From the NCBI RefSeq assembly GCF_003570995.1, contig NZ_QXIY01000015.1:17863-81862 (forward strand): a DNA stretch of 64,000 bases, read 5' to 3'. Source of the DNA: Candidatus Cryosericum septentrionale (lineage in GTDB: Bacteria > Caldisericota > Caldisericia > Cryosericales > Cryosericaceae). A program made the position numbers and the translations under genes. Below the pieces are notes generated by a model. The model had not been told where the DNA came from. It worked only from the letters and a program-made list of their open reading frames with translations, and did not search any database. Below, one piece after another: positions 1 through 8,043 of the stretch (positions are counted from its first letter, which is position 1; each line of letters opens with the position of its first letter).

Positions 1-1
1 G

Positions 2-163
2 GTCAACCAAGTCCGCCAACAGGTCGAAACTGGATATTCGCTGCCGCTGACCGCACTGAACGGCAAGTGGTCGTTCTATGGTGGCATATCGAACGACATG
101 TTCTACCACAAAATACGAGAAATCCTGACTGGGGAGAAAGAGCAGGTCAAGGGGGTACGCTGA
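2..163 (+). CDS. C-terminal fragment of a small thioredoxin-fold-like protein (partial)
   Basis: An open frame runs in from the left edge and stops at TGA 161-163, giving 53 residues. The fragment has a pattern seen at the C-terminus of small thioredoxin-like proteins: a Pro-containing turn (LPLTALNGK) followed by an aromatic strand and a Gly-Gly turn (SFYGGIS), then a final amphipathic helix. The N-terminal half with any CxxC motif lies outside the window, so catalytic function cannot be judged. It precedes an ArsR-type operon that also encodes a thioredoxin-like protein, which loosely supports a redox role. The family call is inference from a short fragment. Confidence 0.45.
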   Translation, partial: VNQVRQQVETGYSLPLTALNGKWSFYGGISNDMFYHKIREILTGEKEQVKGVR

Positions 164-329
164 CTCGCTGACGCAACCAGGTCAGAGCAAGCTGCCTGGC
201 ATCGTATGGTGTGGGCAGTTTGCTGCCTGCTGTTGGCGAATCTTAGACTATGCTCTCGCGTGCTTCTCGATGAGTTCGACCAGCTCGGGAAGTCGATGCC
301 ATCACTGTATATTGTCTCGAGGGTTGATC

Positions 330-357
330 TTGACACTCGAATGTCTTCGTGTAATAT
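330..357 (+). promoter_or_regulatory. Sigma-70-type promoter of the arsR operon
   Basis: TTGACA (330-335) and TAATAT (352-357) are separated by 16 bases, and the ArsR-family start codon lies 33 bases downstream. The expected transcription start falls inside the palindrome at 359-378. Confidence 0.7.
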
Positions 358-358
358 A

Positions 359-378
359 TCAATGTACATTGAATCAAT
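359..378 (+). promoter_or_regulatory. Probable ArsR operator (overlapping palindromes)
   Basis: TCAATGTACATTGA (359-372) is a perfect 14-bp palindrome, and ATTGAATCAAT (368-378) is a second, overlapping one. Together they cover the predicted transcription start just after the -10 box. ArsR/SmtB repressors typically bind AT-rich dyads in this position, so autoregulation by the adjacent repressor is a reasonable inference. Confidence 0.65.
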
Positions 379-390
379 GGGAGTTGTGAC

Positions 391-717
391 ATGGATGAGC
401 GTTCGCCTGACTGTGAGGTACGGAACATAGGTACTGACTGGAACTCTGCATGCGAGGAGCAGGCGAAGTTTGTGTCAGTTCTGGTTGGTCTGCAGCGCAT
501 CAAGATTCTGAGGTTGTTGCGCGGTGGTGAGCAGTGTGTCTGCGAGATCGAACGTTCGCTCGGCATCCCGCAGAACTTGGTCTCGCATCACCTGAGGGTC
601 CTGCGCGAGGCAGGATTGGTCTCGGCACAAAGAGAAGGGCAGTTCGTGCACTACTCGCGAGTCGAGGACCGCATCCATCAACTGATGCTGGCGATGGAAG
701 GACTACTGTCAAACTAG
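391..717 (+). CDS. ArsR/SmtB-family metalloregulatory repressor
   Basis: This 108-residue winged-helix protein has the usual ArsR length and layout. A helix begins near residue 30 (KFVSVLVGLQRIKILRLL), followed by the ELCVC-like segment EQCVCEIE around residues 50-57. The recognition helix NLVSHHLRVLREAGLV follows, then a beta-wing (EGQFVHYS). The Cys-x-Cys in helix alpha3 matches the metal/metalloid site of ArsR proteins, so As(III)/Sb(III) or another soft metal is the likely inducer. GGGAG at 379-383 sits 7 bases before the ATG. It is the first gene of an operon with a thioredoxin-like protein and a DUF318 permease, and probably represses its own promoter through the palindrome at 359-378. 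Confidence 0.9.
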   Translation: MDERSPDCEVRNIGTDWNSACEEQAKFVSVLVGLQRIKILRLLRGGEQCVCEIERSLGIPQNLVSHHLRVLREAGLVSAQREGQFVHYSRVEDRIHQLMLAMEGLLSN

Positions 718-725
718 GAGAAATC

Positions 726-968
726 ATGCATATCGAGATTCTGGGTCCTGGCTGCGCGCGCTGCCACGGGCTTGAGGCGAATGTCCACAAGGCGCTGGAA
801 ATGCTTGGCAGGGAAGCCGAGGTCGTCGACGTGACGGATATTCAGCAGATCATGGCCTACGGTGTCATGTCCACACCTGCTCTTGTCATTGACGGCAAGG
901 TCATCACCGCAGGCAGGGTACTGTCGCCAGAGGAAGCAAAGAAAGCCATCGTCGGCGCTGGCGCCTGA
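726..968 (+). CDS. Thioredoxin-like small redox-active disulfide protein
   Basis: This 80-residue protein of the thioredoxin_3 / redox-active disulfide protein 2 type carries the active-site motif GCARC near residues 9-13 and the cis-Pro loop STPALVIDG near residues 53-61. AGGAG overlaps the stop of the repressor gene and sits a few bases before ATG 726. A longer upstream extension in the same frame overlaps arsR and lacks thioredoxin features, so it was rejected. Proteins of this type are commonly encoded beside DUF318/ArsP permeases. A role in thiol transfer or metalloid handling with the next gene is inferred from context. Confidence 0.85.
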   Translation: MHIEILGPGCARCHGLEANVHKALEMLGREAEVVDVTDIQQIMAYGVMSTPALVIDGKVITAGRVLSPEEAKKAIVGAGA

Positions 969-1030
969 CGGGGTAGCCGGAGGGCGGGCGACCGCCTTTT
1001 TTAAACGCTGATATATCAACGGAGGTTGCT

Positions 1031-1981
1031 ATGCTGACACTGTTTGCTGACTGGTTCACCTATACGCTTTTGCGCCTGCCAAAGGGGCGCCTGATAACGG
1101 AAGCCATCCACTTCTTCGTGTATGACATCCCCAAAATCTACCTGCTCCTCGTCGTTATCGTGTTTGTGGTCGCGATGCTCAGAACTTGGATTCCCGCCGA
1201 AAAGATCAAACGTCTGCTCGTTCACCGGCACCAGTTCGTCGGCAACATCCTTGCTGCTTCTCTAGGCATTCTCACACCCTTCTGCACGTGCTCGGCCATT
1301 CCGATGTTTATTGGATTCGTGGAGTCCGGCGTACCGCTTGGTGTGACATTCTCGTTTTTGGTGGCAAGTCCCATGATCAATGAGGTCGCGATGGTGTTGT
1401 TATGGGGGCTGTTTGGGGCCAGGGTCGCCTTGCTCTATGTGGGAGTGGGGCTCCTTATCGCGATTGTGTCGGGTGTCATTATCAGTCGGCTTCACATGGA
1501 GAAGTACGTTGAGGATTATGTCTACATGATCAAGGTCGGCGCCGCTGCGGGCGATGCTCCCATGACCTTCAACAACCGCGTCGTCGCCAGCTGGAGATAC
1601 GTAGGTGAGATCTTCCGCAAAGTGGCTCCATGGGTGGCGGTCGGCGTTGCCATCGGTGCATTTATCCATGGGTACGCTCCCGAGAATTTCCTGGCCAGAT
1701 ACGCAGGCCGTGACAATCCCTTTGCGGTTCTCATCGCCGTTGCGATCGGTATTCCGCTGTATTCGAACGCCGAGGGCGTCATCCCTGTCGTTCAGGCGTT
1801 GTGGGCTAAGGGTCTGCCTCTGGGGACGACACTGGCTTTCATGATGGCTGTCACCGGACTCTCGATGCCCGAGATGATTATCTTGCGCCGCGTTCTCAAG
1901 CCAAGACTGCTTGCAACATTCATTGGTGTCGTGGGTGTTGGTATTCTCATCGTTGGGTATTTCTTCAACTGGGTCCTGTAA
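1031..1981 (+). CDS. DUF318/ArsP-family membrane permease
   Basis: This 316-residue polytopic membrane protein has about eight hydrophobic segments. It contains the family signature TPFCTCSAIP (about residue 80) in a membrane helix and a second half-repeat with IGIPLYSNAEGVIP. The paired cysteines in TPFCxCS are conserved in ArsP organoarsenical permeases and their relatives. The neighbouring ArsR repressor and thioredoxin-like protein favour efflux of a thiol-reactive metalloid, but the exact substrate is not readable from sequence. GGAGG precedes ATG 1031, and a strong terminator follows 35 bases after the stop. Confidence 0.85.
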   Translation: MLTLFADWFTYTLLRLPKGRLITEAIHFFVYDIPKIYLLLVVIVFVVAMLRTWIPAEKIKRLLVHRHQFVGNILAASLGILTPFCTCSAIPMFIGFVESGVPLGVTFSFLVASPMINEVAMVLLWGLFGARVALLYVGVGLLIAIVSGVIISRLHMEKYVEDYVYMIKVGAAAGDAPMTFNNRVVASWRYVGEIFRKVAPWVAVGVAIGAFIHGYAPENFLARYAGRDNPFAVLIAVAIGIPLYSNAEGVIPVVQALWAKGLPLGTTLAFMMAVTGLSMPEMIILRRVLKPRLLATFIGVVGVGILIVGYFFNWVL

Positions 1982-2015
1982 CTGCAGACGACGCACCTCT
2001 CCCCGAACAGCAAAG

Positions 2016-2043
2016 AAGCCCGGCCTCTTCGAGGCCGGGCTTT
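2016..2043. terminator. Bidirectional intrinsic terminator
   Basis: A 12-bp perfect stem AAGCCCGGCCTC/GAGGCCGGGCTT with a 3-base loop is followed by a short T run on the plus strand and preceded by AAAG, so it can serve both the permease operon and the convergent aldehyde oxidoreductase gene. Confidence 0.8.
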
Positions 2044-2068
2044 CTGATGTGGCAGAGCTGGCTGAAGA

Positions 2069-4243
2069 CTATACTTTGTGTGCGTGCTTCCCGATGAGGT
2101 CGACGAGTTCGGGGAAGTCGATACCATCCGCTTTCACTGTCTCCAGCGTGGGGACTCCGTCGGCATCCCAGCCGCGCCGGGCATACACCGCGTCCTGAAG
2201 CTGGCGGTACTGCGATTCACGGTACTCGCGCAGGGCTGCCATCTTCTGCTGAAGGCTCATGCCTGTGATGTCCACGTGTGCGGCCTCAGTCAACTGCGTG
2301 TCGTAGCGCTCCGCTCGGGACAGGTACTCCTCTTCGGTGACCGGGCCCATGCCACGGTACGGCATCCAGTCGTCCTTGCGCGTCCCCTGGCCCATGCGCA
2401 GATTGAAGACGCGCTGGAAGTCATACACGCGTTTGCTCTGTGCAAGCAGTCCGTCAAGGTCGAGTGCGATACCCGTCATGCCCTTGTACAGTAAGAGATA
2501 GTTCTCGATGTGTTCAGGGATCTTGGCGGCCTGCATTCCCGTATATTTGTCACGGTTGTCACGCGGCTCAGAATCGTTCCAGGGGAGCTTGCACAGGCCC
2601 ATGAGCGAGAACCAGGTCCGGAACAGAGGAAAGAAGGAGAGAGCCTCGGCCTTGTCATCGAACGTCGGCAGTTGGCCCTTGACCTGATCCATGAAGATGA
2701 GCCACGCCTCGTCGTGCTGGGGACCCTTGGTGGCCATAGCGTATCCGCCCTGTTGAGCCAGCGAATCCTTGGACATGTACTCTGAGACTTCCATTCCCTT
2801 GATTTCCATGCCGATGTCGTTCAGAAAGTCGGCATCAGCATGGTACTGCTCGGCCAGGAGCTTCTTTAGTCTATGGACGCCGAGTCCGGCGACCACGCCG
2901 AAACCATGACCCTCACCGAGCTGATGAATCAGCTCGAGAGCGTCCATGTCGCTGCCGAAGTGCAGGTCGAGTCCGCCCGTGATCTCCTTGTTGATGATGC
3001 CGTTCTCGTAGCACTCCATGAGGAAGGCGAGCGTCGTGGCGAAGCCTACCAGGTCGATACCGTAGTAGTCACAGTAGAAACTGGCTTCGGCGACAAACAG
3101 CGGGTCGAAACTGCCTGTGTTGGAACCCAGCCCACCCACCGTCTCGTATTCGGGCCCGTCAATGAGCACCTTCTGACCCTTGAGGGGCCCTGTCTTCAGT
3201 TGAACTGTGTCGATGCCATGGGCGCATGACATGGTGCAGCCCAGCCAGCAGCCATCGGGCATGTCCTGACTGATGAGGCGGAACCACACGTCGCTCCTGA
3301 TGTCGACTGTTCTGGCGTCCGAGCCGAACTTGAAGTTCTTGACCGGAAGAACATCGACATTATCAAGGATTTCAACAGTGTTTGCCGTGCCGATCTCGCG
3401 CATCCTGCTGTGCGTGTGGTCGAGCGTCAGGATCTCCCTGTTCATTCTGGTACCGGCGGTCTTGATGGGTTCCAGGTCAGCTGGATTGTTGATGAGAGGA
3501 GTGGTACCGGCGAAATGAACGACCACCGCCTTGATCTTCTTGTCTCTGAAGACAGTCCCAGGTCCGCCTCGCGCCAACTGTTTGAGGCGCGTGTGGTTTC
3601 GTTTGGCGTCCCAGTAGCTCACATGGATGAGGCCGAGGAGTGAGTGCTCTGCACCAGTACCCGAGACTGCGACACTGACGTTCTTGCGATCGCCGGCGCC
3701 GTCAGCATACATCTCATGCAGGACTTCTGGCAAGTCGGAACTGTTGTCAGGTTCCTCAGGGGCGGTCTCGATAGTGACGAGACCTTTGTTGCCATCGATG
3801 AAGATGATAACATCCTCCGTGGCCTTGCCCTGTACTTCGACCATGTCGAAGCCAGAGAACTTCATGTACGGGGCGAGATACCCACCGCCATTGTTGTCGA
3901 CGGGAACCCCCGTCTCCGGAGAGATGGTGACCGAATGCATCTTGCCGGCACCGGGGTACTGCGTGATGCCGGTGAGCGGTCCGGCGCAGAAGATCAGCTC
4001 ATTCTCGGGGTCATTCCAGTGCGTCGTCGGTTTGACCGCCTGCCAGAGATAGTACAGCCCGTAGCCGCGCCCCCCCGTGAACTTCTCCTTGACCATTGGG
4101 TCGATGGCACGTTCCTCGATGACATTTGTCGTCAGGTTGACGTACAATCTGCGGTCTGTGTACCCCTTGTTGATTCTGGCAGGCTTGTAGGAATACGTCG
4201 CCAGGACCTTGTGTGCCTGTCGCATTTCCTCGATGGTCTTCAC
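2069..4243 (-). CDS. Aldehyde ferredoxin oxidoreductase family protein (tungsten/molybdopterin enzyme)
   Basis: This 724-residue cytoplasmic enzyme is longer than the roughly 600-residue archaeal AOR. The N-terminal AOR domain has the pterin-site signature GGRGYG (residue ~58) and FCAGPLTG, and another glycine-rich stretch NNGGGYLAPY. A cysteine cluster GCWLGCTMSC around residue 340 and LCKLPW near residue 575 would bind one [4Fe-4S] cluster. The first two cysteines are spaced x3 rather than the x2 of Pyrococcus AOR. These enzymes oxidise aldehydes to acids with ferredoxin, often aldehydes derived from 2-keto acids in amino-acid fermentation. That suits the adjacent branched-chain amino-acid importer and the proline-dehydrogenase-like cluster. 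The true substrate is unknown. Confidence 0.85.
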   Translation of the reverse strand: MKTIEEMRQAHKVLATYSYKPARINKGYTDRRLYVNLTTNVIEERAIDPMVKEKFTGGRGYGLYYLWQAVKPTTHWNDPENELIFCAGPLTGITQYPGAGKMHSVTISPETGVPVDNNGGGYLAPYMKFSGFDMVEVQGKATEDVIIFIDGNKGLVTIETAPEEPDNSSDLPEVLHEMYADGAGDRKNVSVAVSGTGAEHSLLGLIHVSYWDAKRNHTRLKQLARGGPGTVFRDKKIKAVVVHFAGTTPLINNPADLEPIKTAGTRMNREILTLDHTHSRMREIGTANTVEILDNVDVLPVKNFKFGSDARTVDIRSDVWFRLISQDMPDGCWLGCTMSCAHGIDTVQLKTGPLKGQKVLIDGPEYETVGGLGSNTGSFDPLFVAEASFYCDYYGIDLVGFATTLAFLMECYENGIINKEITGGLDLHFGSDMDALELIHQLGEGHGFGVVAGLGVHRLKKLLAEQYHADADFLNDIGMEIKGMEVSEYMSKDSLAQQGGYAMATKGPQHDEAWLIFMDQVKGQLPTFDDKAEALSFFPLFRTWFSLMGLCKLPWNDSEPRDNRDKYTGMQAAKIPEHIENYLLLYKGMTGIALDLDGLLAQSKRVYDFQRVFNLRMGQGTRKDDWMPYRGMGPVTEEEYLSRAERYDTQLTEAAHVDITGMSLQQKMAALREYRESQYRQLQDAVYARRGWDADGVPTLETVKADGIDFPELVDLIGKHAHKV

Positions 4244-4380
4244 CTTCTACCTCCCGGTTGGTTGTGAATCCGCTCACATGGTAGGTCAATCAACACGTTG
4301 TTCAAGGTGGCGCGTCGTGGTGCGCCAGTACTGGTTGACTGCGTCTGTGGTGCATCCTCGATTCTGCTGTGTGGGCAAGA

Positions 4381-4402
4381 GGGCCCGGCATACACCGGGC
4401 CC
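4381..4402 (-). terminator. GC-rich hairpin after the liv operon (weak terminator)
   Basis: GGGCCCGG and CCGGGCCC form an 8-bp stem with a 6-base loop, 25 bases past the livF stop. On the minus strand it is followed by TCTTGCCC rather than a clean T tract, so termination may be partial. Confidence 0.4.
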
Positions 4403-4427
4403 CAGAGAGGAGGAACGCTGATTCAGG

Positions 4428-5168
4428 TCAGCAAGTGACTTTGGAGCCCCCAAGGTAGGCAGCGCGGACGCCCTCGTCGTTCCTGAGGTCACAGGCGTTG
4501 CCCTCGATGGCGATCTTGCCGAGCTCCAGGATATAGCCGTACCGTGCGACACTCAGTGCCTTGCGGGCGTTCTGCTCCACCAGGAGGATGGAGACACCCT
4601 CTTCCTCGTGGATCTGCCGGATAACCCGGAAGATCTCCTGGAGGATGATGGGGGCAAGTCCCAGTGAGGGTTCGTCGAGCAGCAGGACGTGGGGTTTGGA
4701 GATGAGCCCGCGCCCGATGGCCAGCATCTGCTGTTCGCCACCCGAGAGCGTCCCCGCCAGCTGCTTGCGCCGTTCCTTGAGGATGGGGAAGAGGCTGAAG
4801 ATCCATTCCTTGGTCTTCTCCAGTTCCTTGCCGGCCGGCATGTTGCGGACGCCGTAGGCGCCCAAGTTCAGGTTTTCCTCCGTCGTCAGAGTGGCAAAGA
4901 CGTGCCTGCCTTCGGGCACATGCGCGATACCCAGCCCTGCGAGCTGGAAAGCCGGTACTGTGGCAAGGTCCCGTCCCTTGAGCGCGATGGAACCTCCCTT
5001 GATGGGCTGGATGCGCGAGATGGACTTGAGCAGCGTTGTCTTGCCTGCCCCGTTTGCGCCGAGCACGGCGACGATGTCATGTTCCCCAAGCTCGACGGTG
5101 ATGCCCTTCAGAGCCTGCACAGCCCCATAATTGACGACAAGGTCCTTCACTGCCAGTACGGTCGCCAT
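4428..5168 (-). CDS. livF: Branched-chain amino-acid ABC transporter ATP-binding protein LivF
   Basis: This 246-residue ABC ATPase has Walker A GANGAGKTT (~residue 38), the signature LSGGEQQMLAIGR (~residue 140) and Walker B VLLLDEPSLGLAP. The last is the classic LivF form, with SLGLAP after the DEP. It energises uptake of branched-chain or related amino acids together with the LivM-LivG fusion and LivH upstream. GGAGGA at 5177-5182 lies 8 bases before ATG 5168, while an ATG at 5177 would overlap that ribosome site, so 5168 is preferred. The upstream stop is separated by one base, indicating tight translational coupling. Confidence 0.92.
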   Translation of the reverse strand: MATVLAVKDLVVNYGAVQALKGITVELGEHDIVAVLGANGAGKTTLLKSISRIQPIKGGSIALKGRDLATVPAFQLAGLGIAHVPEGRHVFATLTTEENLNLGAYGVRNMPAGKELEKTKEWIFSLFPILKERRKQLAGTLSGGEQQMLAIGRGLISKPHVLLLDEPSLGLAPIILQEIFRVIRQIHEEEGVSILLVEQNARKALSVARYGYILELGKIAIEGNACDLRNDEGVRAAYLGGSKVTC

Positions 5169-5169
5169 G

Positions 5170-7092
5170 TCAGTCATCCTCCTTGCCCAAATAGGCTTCG
5201 ATGACGCGCTGGTTGTTGTAGACGTCCTTTGGCAGGCCTTCGGCAATTTTCTGCCCCATGTCCATGACGGCAATGCAGTCCGAGATACCCATGACGACCT
5301 GCATGTGATGCTCGATGAGCAGCAGCGTGAATCCCTCCTTGACAAGGGCCTGCAACAGGACCATCAAGTCCTCGCTTTCCTTGTCGTTGAGTCCAGAAGA
5401 GGGCTCGTCCAGAATCAGAAGGTGGGGAGCGGTCGCGAGTGCGCGGGCGATCTCCAGGTAGCGCTGCTTGCCGTAGGGCAGGTTCTTGGCCAGTTCGTTG
5501 CGGTATTTCCACAGACCTACCTGATCGAGGCGGTAAGCAGCCGTCGCGACAATGTCGCGTTCCTCACGGACTTCGGCGATTGTATGCATGACGGCGGCCC
5601 ATGTCCCGGACCGCGCATGACAATGGGGGCCGGACATGATGTTCTCGATGCAGGTCAACGACGGGAACAGCCGGATGTTCTGGAAAGTGCGGGCGATGCC
5701 GTAGCTGACAATGGTATGGGGCTTGAGACCCGTGATGTCGCGTCCCAGGAAGTCGATCTGCCCCGACGTAGGCTTGTAGATGCCCGTGATCATGTTGAAC
5801 AGCGTCGTCTTGCCGGCTCCGTTGGGCCCGATGAGCGAGGTGATCTTGCCGGTCCGCACGTTTAGGTCGAAGTTGTTCACTGCGGTCAGCCCGCCGAACT
5901 TCAGCGTAGCCCCATGTGTCTGCAGCAGCATCCCCTCGTCCATCGCCACGGTGACGGGCGGAAGTTTCACGCCTCTGACGACAGCCCTGCTGGCCGGCTT
6001 GAGGATGGAAGGGTCGGGCTTGCCAAGAGGGATGAGGTCTTCATCCTTCTTGGGGAGACCCCGGATGCCGAGACCATCCAGCCCGGTGCCCTCTCGCTTG
6101 CGCGGCCAGATGCCCCCGGGGCGGAAGATCATCATCAGCATGAGCGCGAGTCCGAAGAACAGCAAACGGTAGCTGGCGAACTGGCGGAAGACCTCGGGGA
6201 ACACGACGACCACGGCTGCTCCCAGAATACAGCCGGGGATAGAGCCGAGGCCGCCCAGCAGCACGATGCAGAAGAGCAGCGAGGACTCGATGAAGGTGAA
6301 GCTCTGTGGTGAGACAGACATCTGCTTGGACGCGTAGATGTTGCCTGCAACACCCGCAAGCGCGGCGCCCAGCACGAACGCCAGCAGCTTGTAGGAACGC
6401 ACGTCCACACCACTCGCTTCAGCCGCAGTCTCGTCCTCACGGATGTAGTTCCAGGCTCTGCCGATGCGAGAGTGTTGCAGGCGCACCAGGCAGAAGATGA
6501 TGATCCCGATGATGATCCAGGTGTAGAAGTAGAACTGCGTCGATGAGTTGATGGCCAGCCCGAAGAGGTTGGGTCCACCGATGCCGTTGATACCGTTGGG
6601 TCCCCCTGTCAGGTTGAAGGGATTGTTGGTCATCGTTAGACGCACGATCTCGCCGATGCCGATGGTCACGATGCACAGGTAATCGCCTTTCAGGTGGATG
6701 ACGGGCGATGTCACCAGGTAGGCGAAGCCGGCGGCGACCAGGGCGCTCAGTGGCAGCAGCACGATGATGGGCACGTGCAGGGTCGTGTTCAGGATGGCCG
6801 TGACGTAGGCGCCGACGGCATAGAATGCGGTGTGCCCCAGATCGAACAGGCCGACCTCGCCCAGAACGATGTTGAGACTGAGGCCCAGCAGTGCATAGAC
6901 GCCTACGAAGAAGGCGACGTCAATCCAGTAGTCGGTCATAAACGGCAGGAACGGATATGCGGCGAACAGGGCCCCGGTGACGGCAAGCAGGAGCCACCCA
7001 CGGTTCTTGGACCAGAATGTGACGGGCTGGTCGCCAGAGGGCTTGTTCGCTCCCAGGCCGACACGCTTGAGCATGCTCTCTGTGATTCCCAT
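5170..7092 (-). CDS. Fused LivM permease - LivG ATPase
   Basis: One uninterrupted 640-residue frame carries two normally separate subunits. Residues ~1-330 form a LivM-type permease with about ten hydrophobic segments and GLSLNIVLGEVGLFDLGH. A ~60-residue linker rich in Lys, Pro and Gly follows. Residues ~390-640 are a LivG ATPase with Walker A GPNGAGKTT, signature LPYGKQRYLEIARAL, Walker B LLILDEPSSGLN and a switch His in LLLIEHHM. ATG 7092 follows GAGG with 8 bases spacing. A longer frame to 7218 would overlap livH and has no membrane-protein features. The fusion ties one permease half to one ATPase half of the importer. Confidence 0.92.
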   Translation of the reverse strand: MGITESMLKRVGLGANKPSGDQPVTFWSKNRGWLLLAVTGALFAAYPFLPFMTDYWIDVAFFVGVYALLGLSLNIVLGEVGLFDLGHTAFYAVGAYVTAILNTTLHVPIIVLLPLSALVAAGFAYLVTSPVIHLKGDYLCIVTIGIGEIVRLTMTNNPFNLTGGPNGINGIGGPNLFGLAINSSTQFYFYTWIIIGIIIFCLVRLQHSRIGRAWNYIREDETAAEASGVDVRSYKLLAFVLGAALAGVAGNIYASKQMSVSPQSFTFIESSLLFCIVLLGGLGSIPGCILGAAVVVVFPEVFRQFASYRLLFFGLALMLMMIFRPGGIWPRKREGTGLDGLGIRGLPKKDEDLIPLGKPDPSILKPASRAVVRGVKLPPVTVAMDEGMLLQTHGATLKFGGLTAVNNFDLNVRTGKITSLIGPNGAGKTTLFNMITGIYKPTSGQIDFLGRDITGLKPHTIVSYGIARTFQNIRLFPSLTCIENIMSGPHCHARSGTWAAVMHTIAEVREERDIVATAAYRLDQVGLWKYRNELAKNLPYGKQRYLEIARALATAPHLLILDEPSSGLNDKESEDLMVLLQALVKEGFTLLLIEHHMQVVMGISDCIAVMDMGQKIAEGLPKDVYNNQRVIEAYLGKEDD

Positions 7093-7102
7093 GGCAGCGA
7101 CC

Positions 7103-8014
7103 TCAGACTTTTTCTGCCGTCTTCTCGCCCAGCAACCCGGTCGGCCGCCACAGGAGAACAGCGATGAGGATGACGAAGACAAAGACATTTTTCCATGCTC
7201 CACTGACGTAACCGGCAAACAGCGATTCCATGAGTCCCAGCAGCAACCCGCCGATCATGGCGCCCGGGATGTTGCCGATGCCGCCCAGGATGGTGGCGGT
7301 GAACGCCTTGAGGCCGTATGTCCAGCCCATGTTGAAGCTGATGGCACGGTAGTACATGCCGTTCATGACGCCGGCTATGCCCCCGAGGGCAGGGCCCAGG
7401 GCGAAGATGAAGAAAATGACGACGCGGACATCGATGCCCATCAGCGTCGCAGTGCTGCGGTCGAGAGCGGTGGCGCGTATGGCTGCGCCAAATGTCGTCT
7501 TCTCGACGATGAACCAGATGACCAGCATGAGCGTAAACGAGAGCAGCAGGATGACAACCTGCAGGGTGGTCACCGGCAGTCCCAGGAGGGAGAATCGTGT
7601 GGAGGGGACGACGGCTGCGGGATAAGCCTGGGGGCGGGAGCCCCAGATGGCCATGATGCCGTTCTGCAGGAAGATGGACATACCGAGCGCAGAGACGACC
7701 AGCGAAAGTCGACCAGCTGGATAGACGGGGCGATACGCGATGCGTTCCATCAGGACGCCTGCGAGGCCGATGCCCACGAAGGCAAACAGCATCGCTATGG
7801 CCATCCCTCCCCAGAGCCCGAAGTGAACCGTCACCCAGGACGAACTCGCGATCAGCAGGGTGTAGCCCAGATACGAACCCAGGGCGAACAGGTCACCATG
7901 GGCAAAGTTGATCAATTTCATGACACCGTACACCATCGAATAGCCCAGTGCCACCAGTGCATAGAACGAACCGATGGTCAGGCCATTTATCAACTGTTCA
8001 AAGAACGTGGCCAT
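7103..8014 (-). CDS. livH: Branched-chain amino-acid ABC transporter permease LivH
   Basis: This 303-residue integral membrane protein has the LivH N-terminus (QLINGLTIGSFYALVALGY) and the motif GVMKLINFAHGD, with eight or more hydrophobic helices and the C-terminal LLWRPTGLLG common to the family. It forms the translocation pore with the LivM half of the downstream fusion. Only 10 bases separate it from the next start, and 29 bases lie between it and the binding-protein gene upstream, consistent with one operon of livJ-like, livH, livMG and livF. Confidence 0.93.
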   Translation of the reverse strand: MATFFEQLINGLTIGSFYALVALGYSMVYGVMKLINFAHGDLFALGSYLGYTLLIASSSWVTVHFGLWGGMAIAMLFAFVGIGLAGVLMERIAYRPVYPAGRLSLVVSALGMSIFLQNGIMAIWGSRPQAYPAAVVPSTRFSLLGLPVTTLQVVILLLSFTLMLVIWFIVEKTTFGAAIRATALDRSTATLMGIDVRVVIFFIFALGPALGGIAGVMNGMYYRAISFNMGWTYGLKAFTATILGGIGNIPGAMIGGLLLGLMESLFAGYVSGAWKNVFVFVILIAVLLWRPTGLLGEKTAEKV

Positions 8015-8043
8015 GGTGACCTCGCTTCAATCAGGATTTGAGG

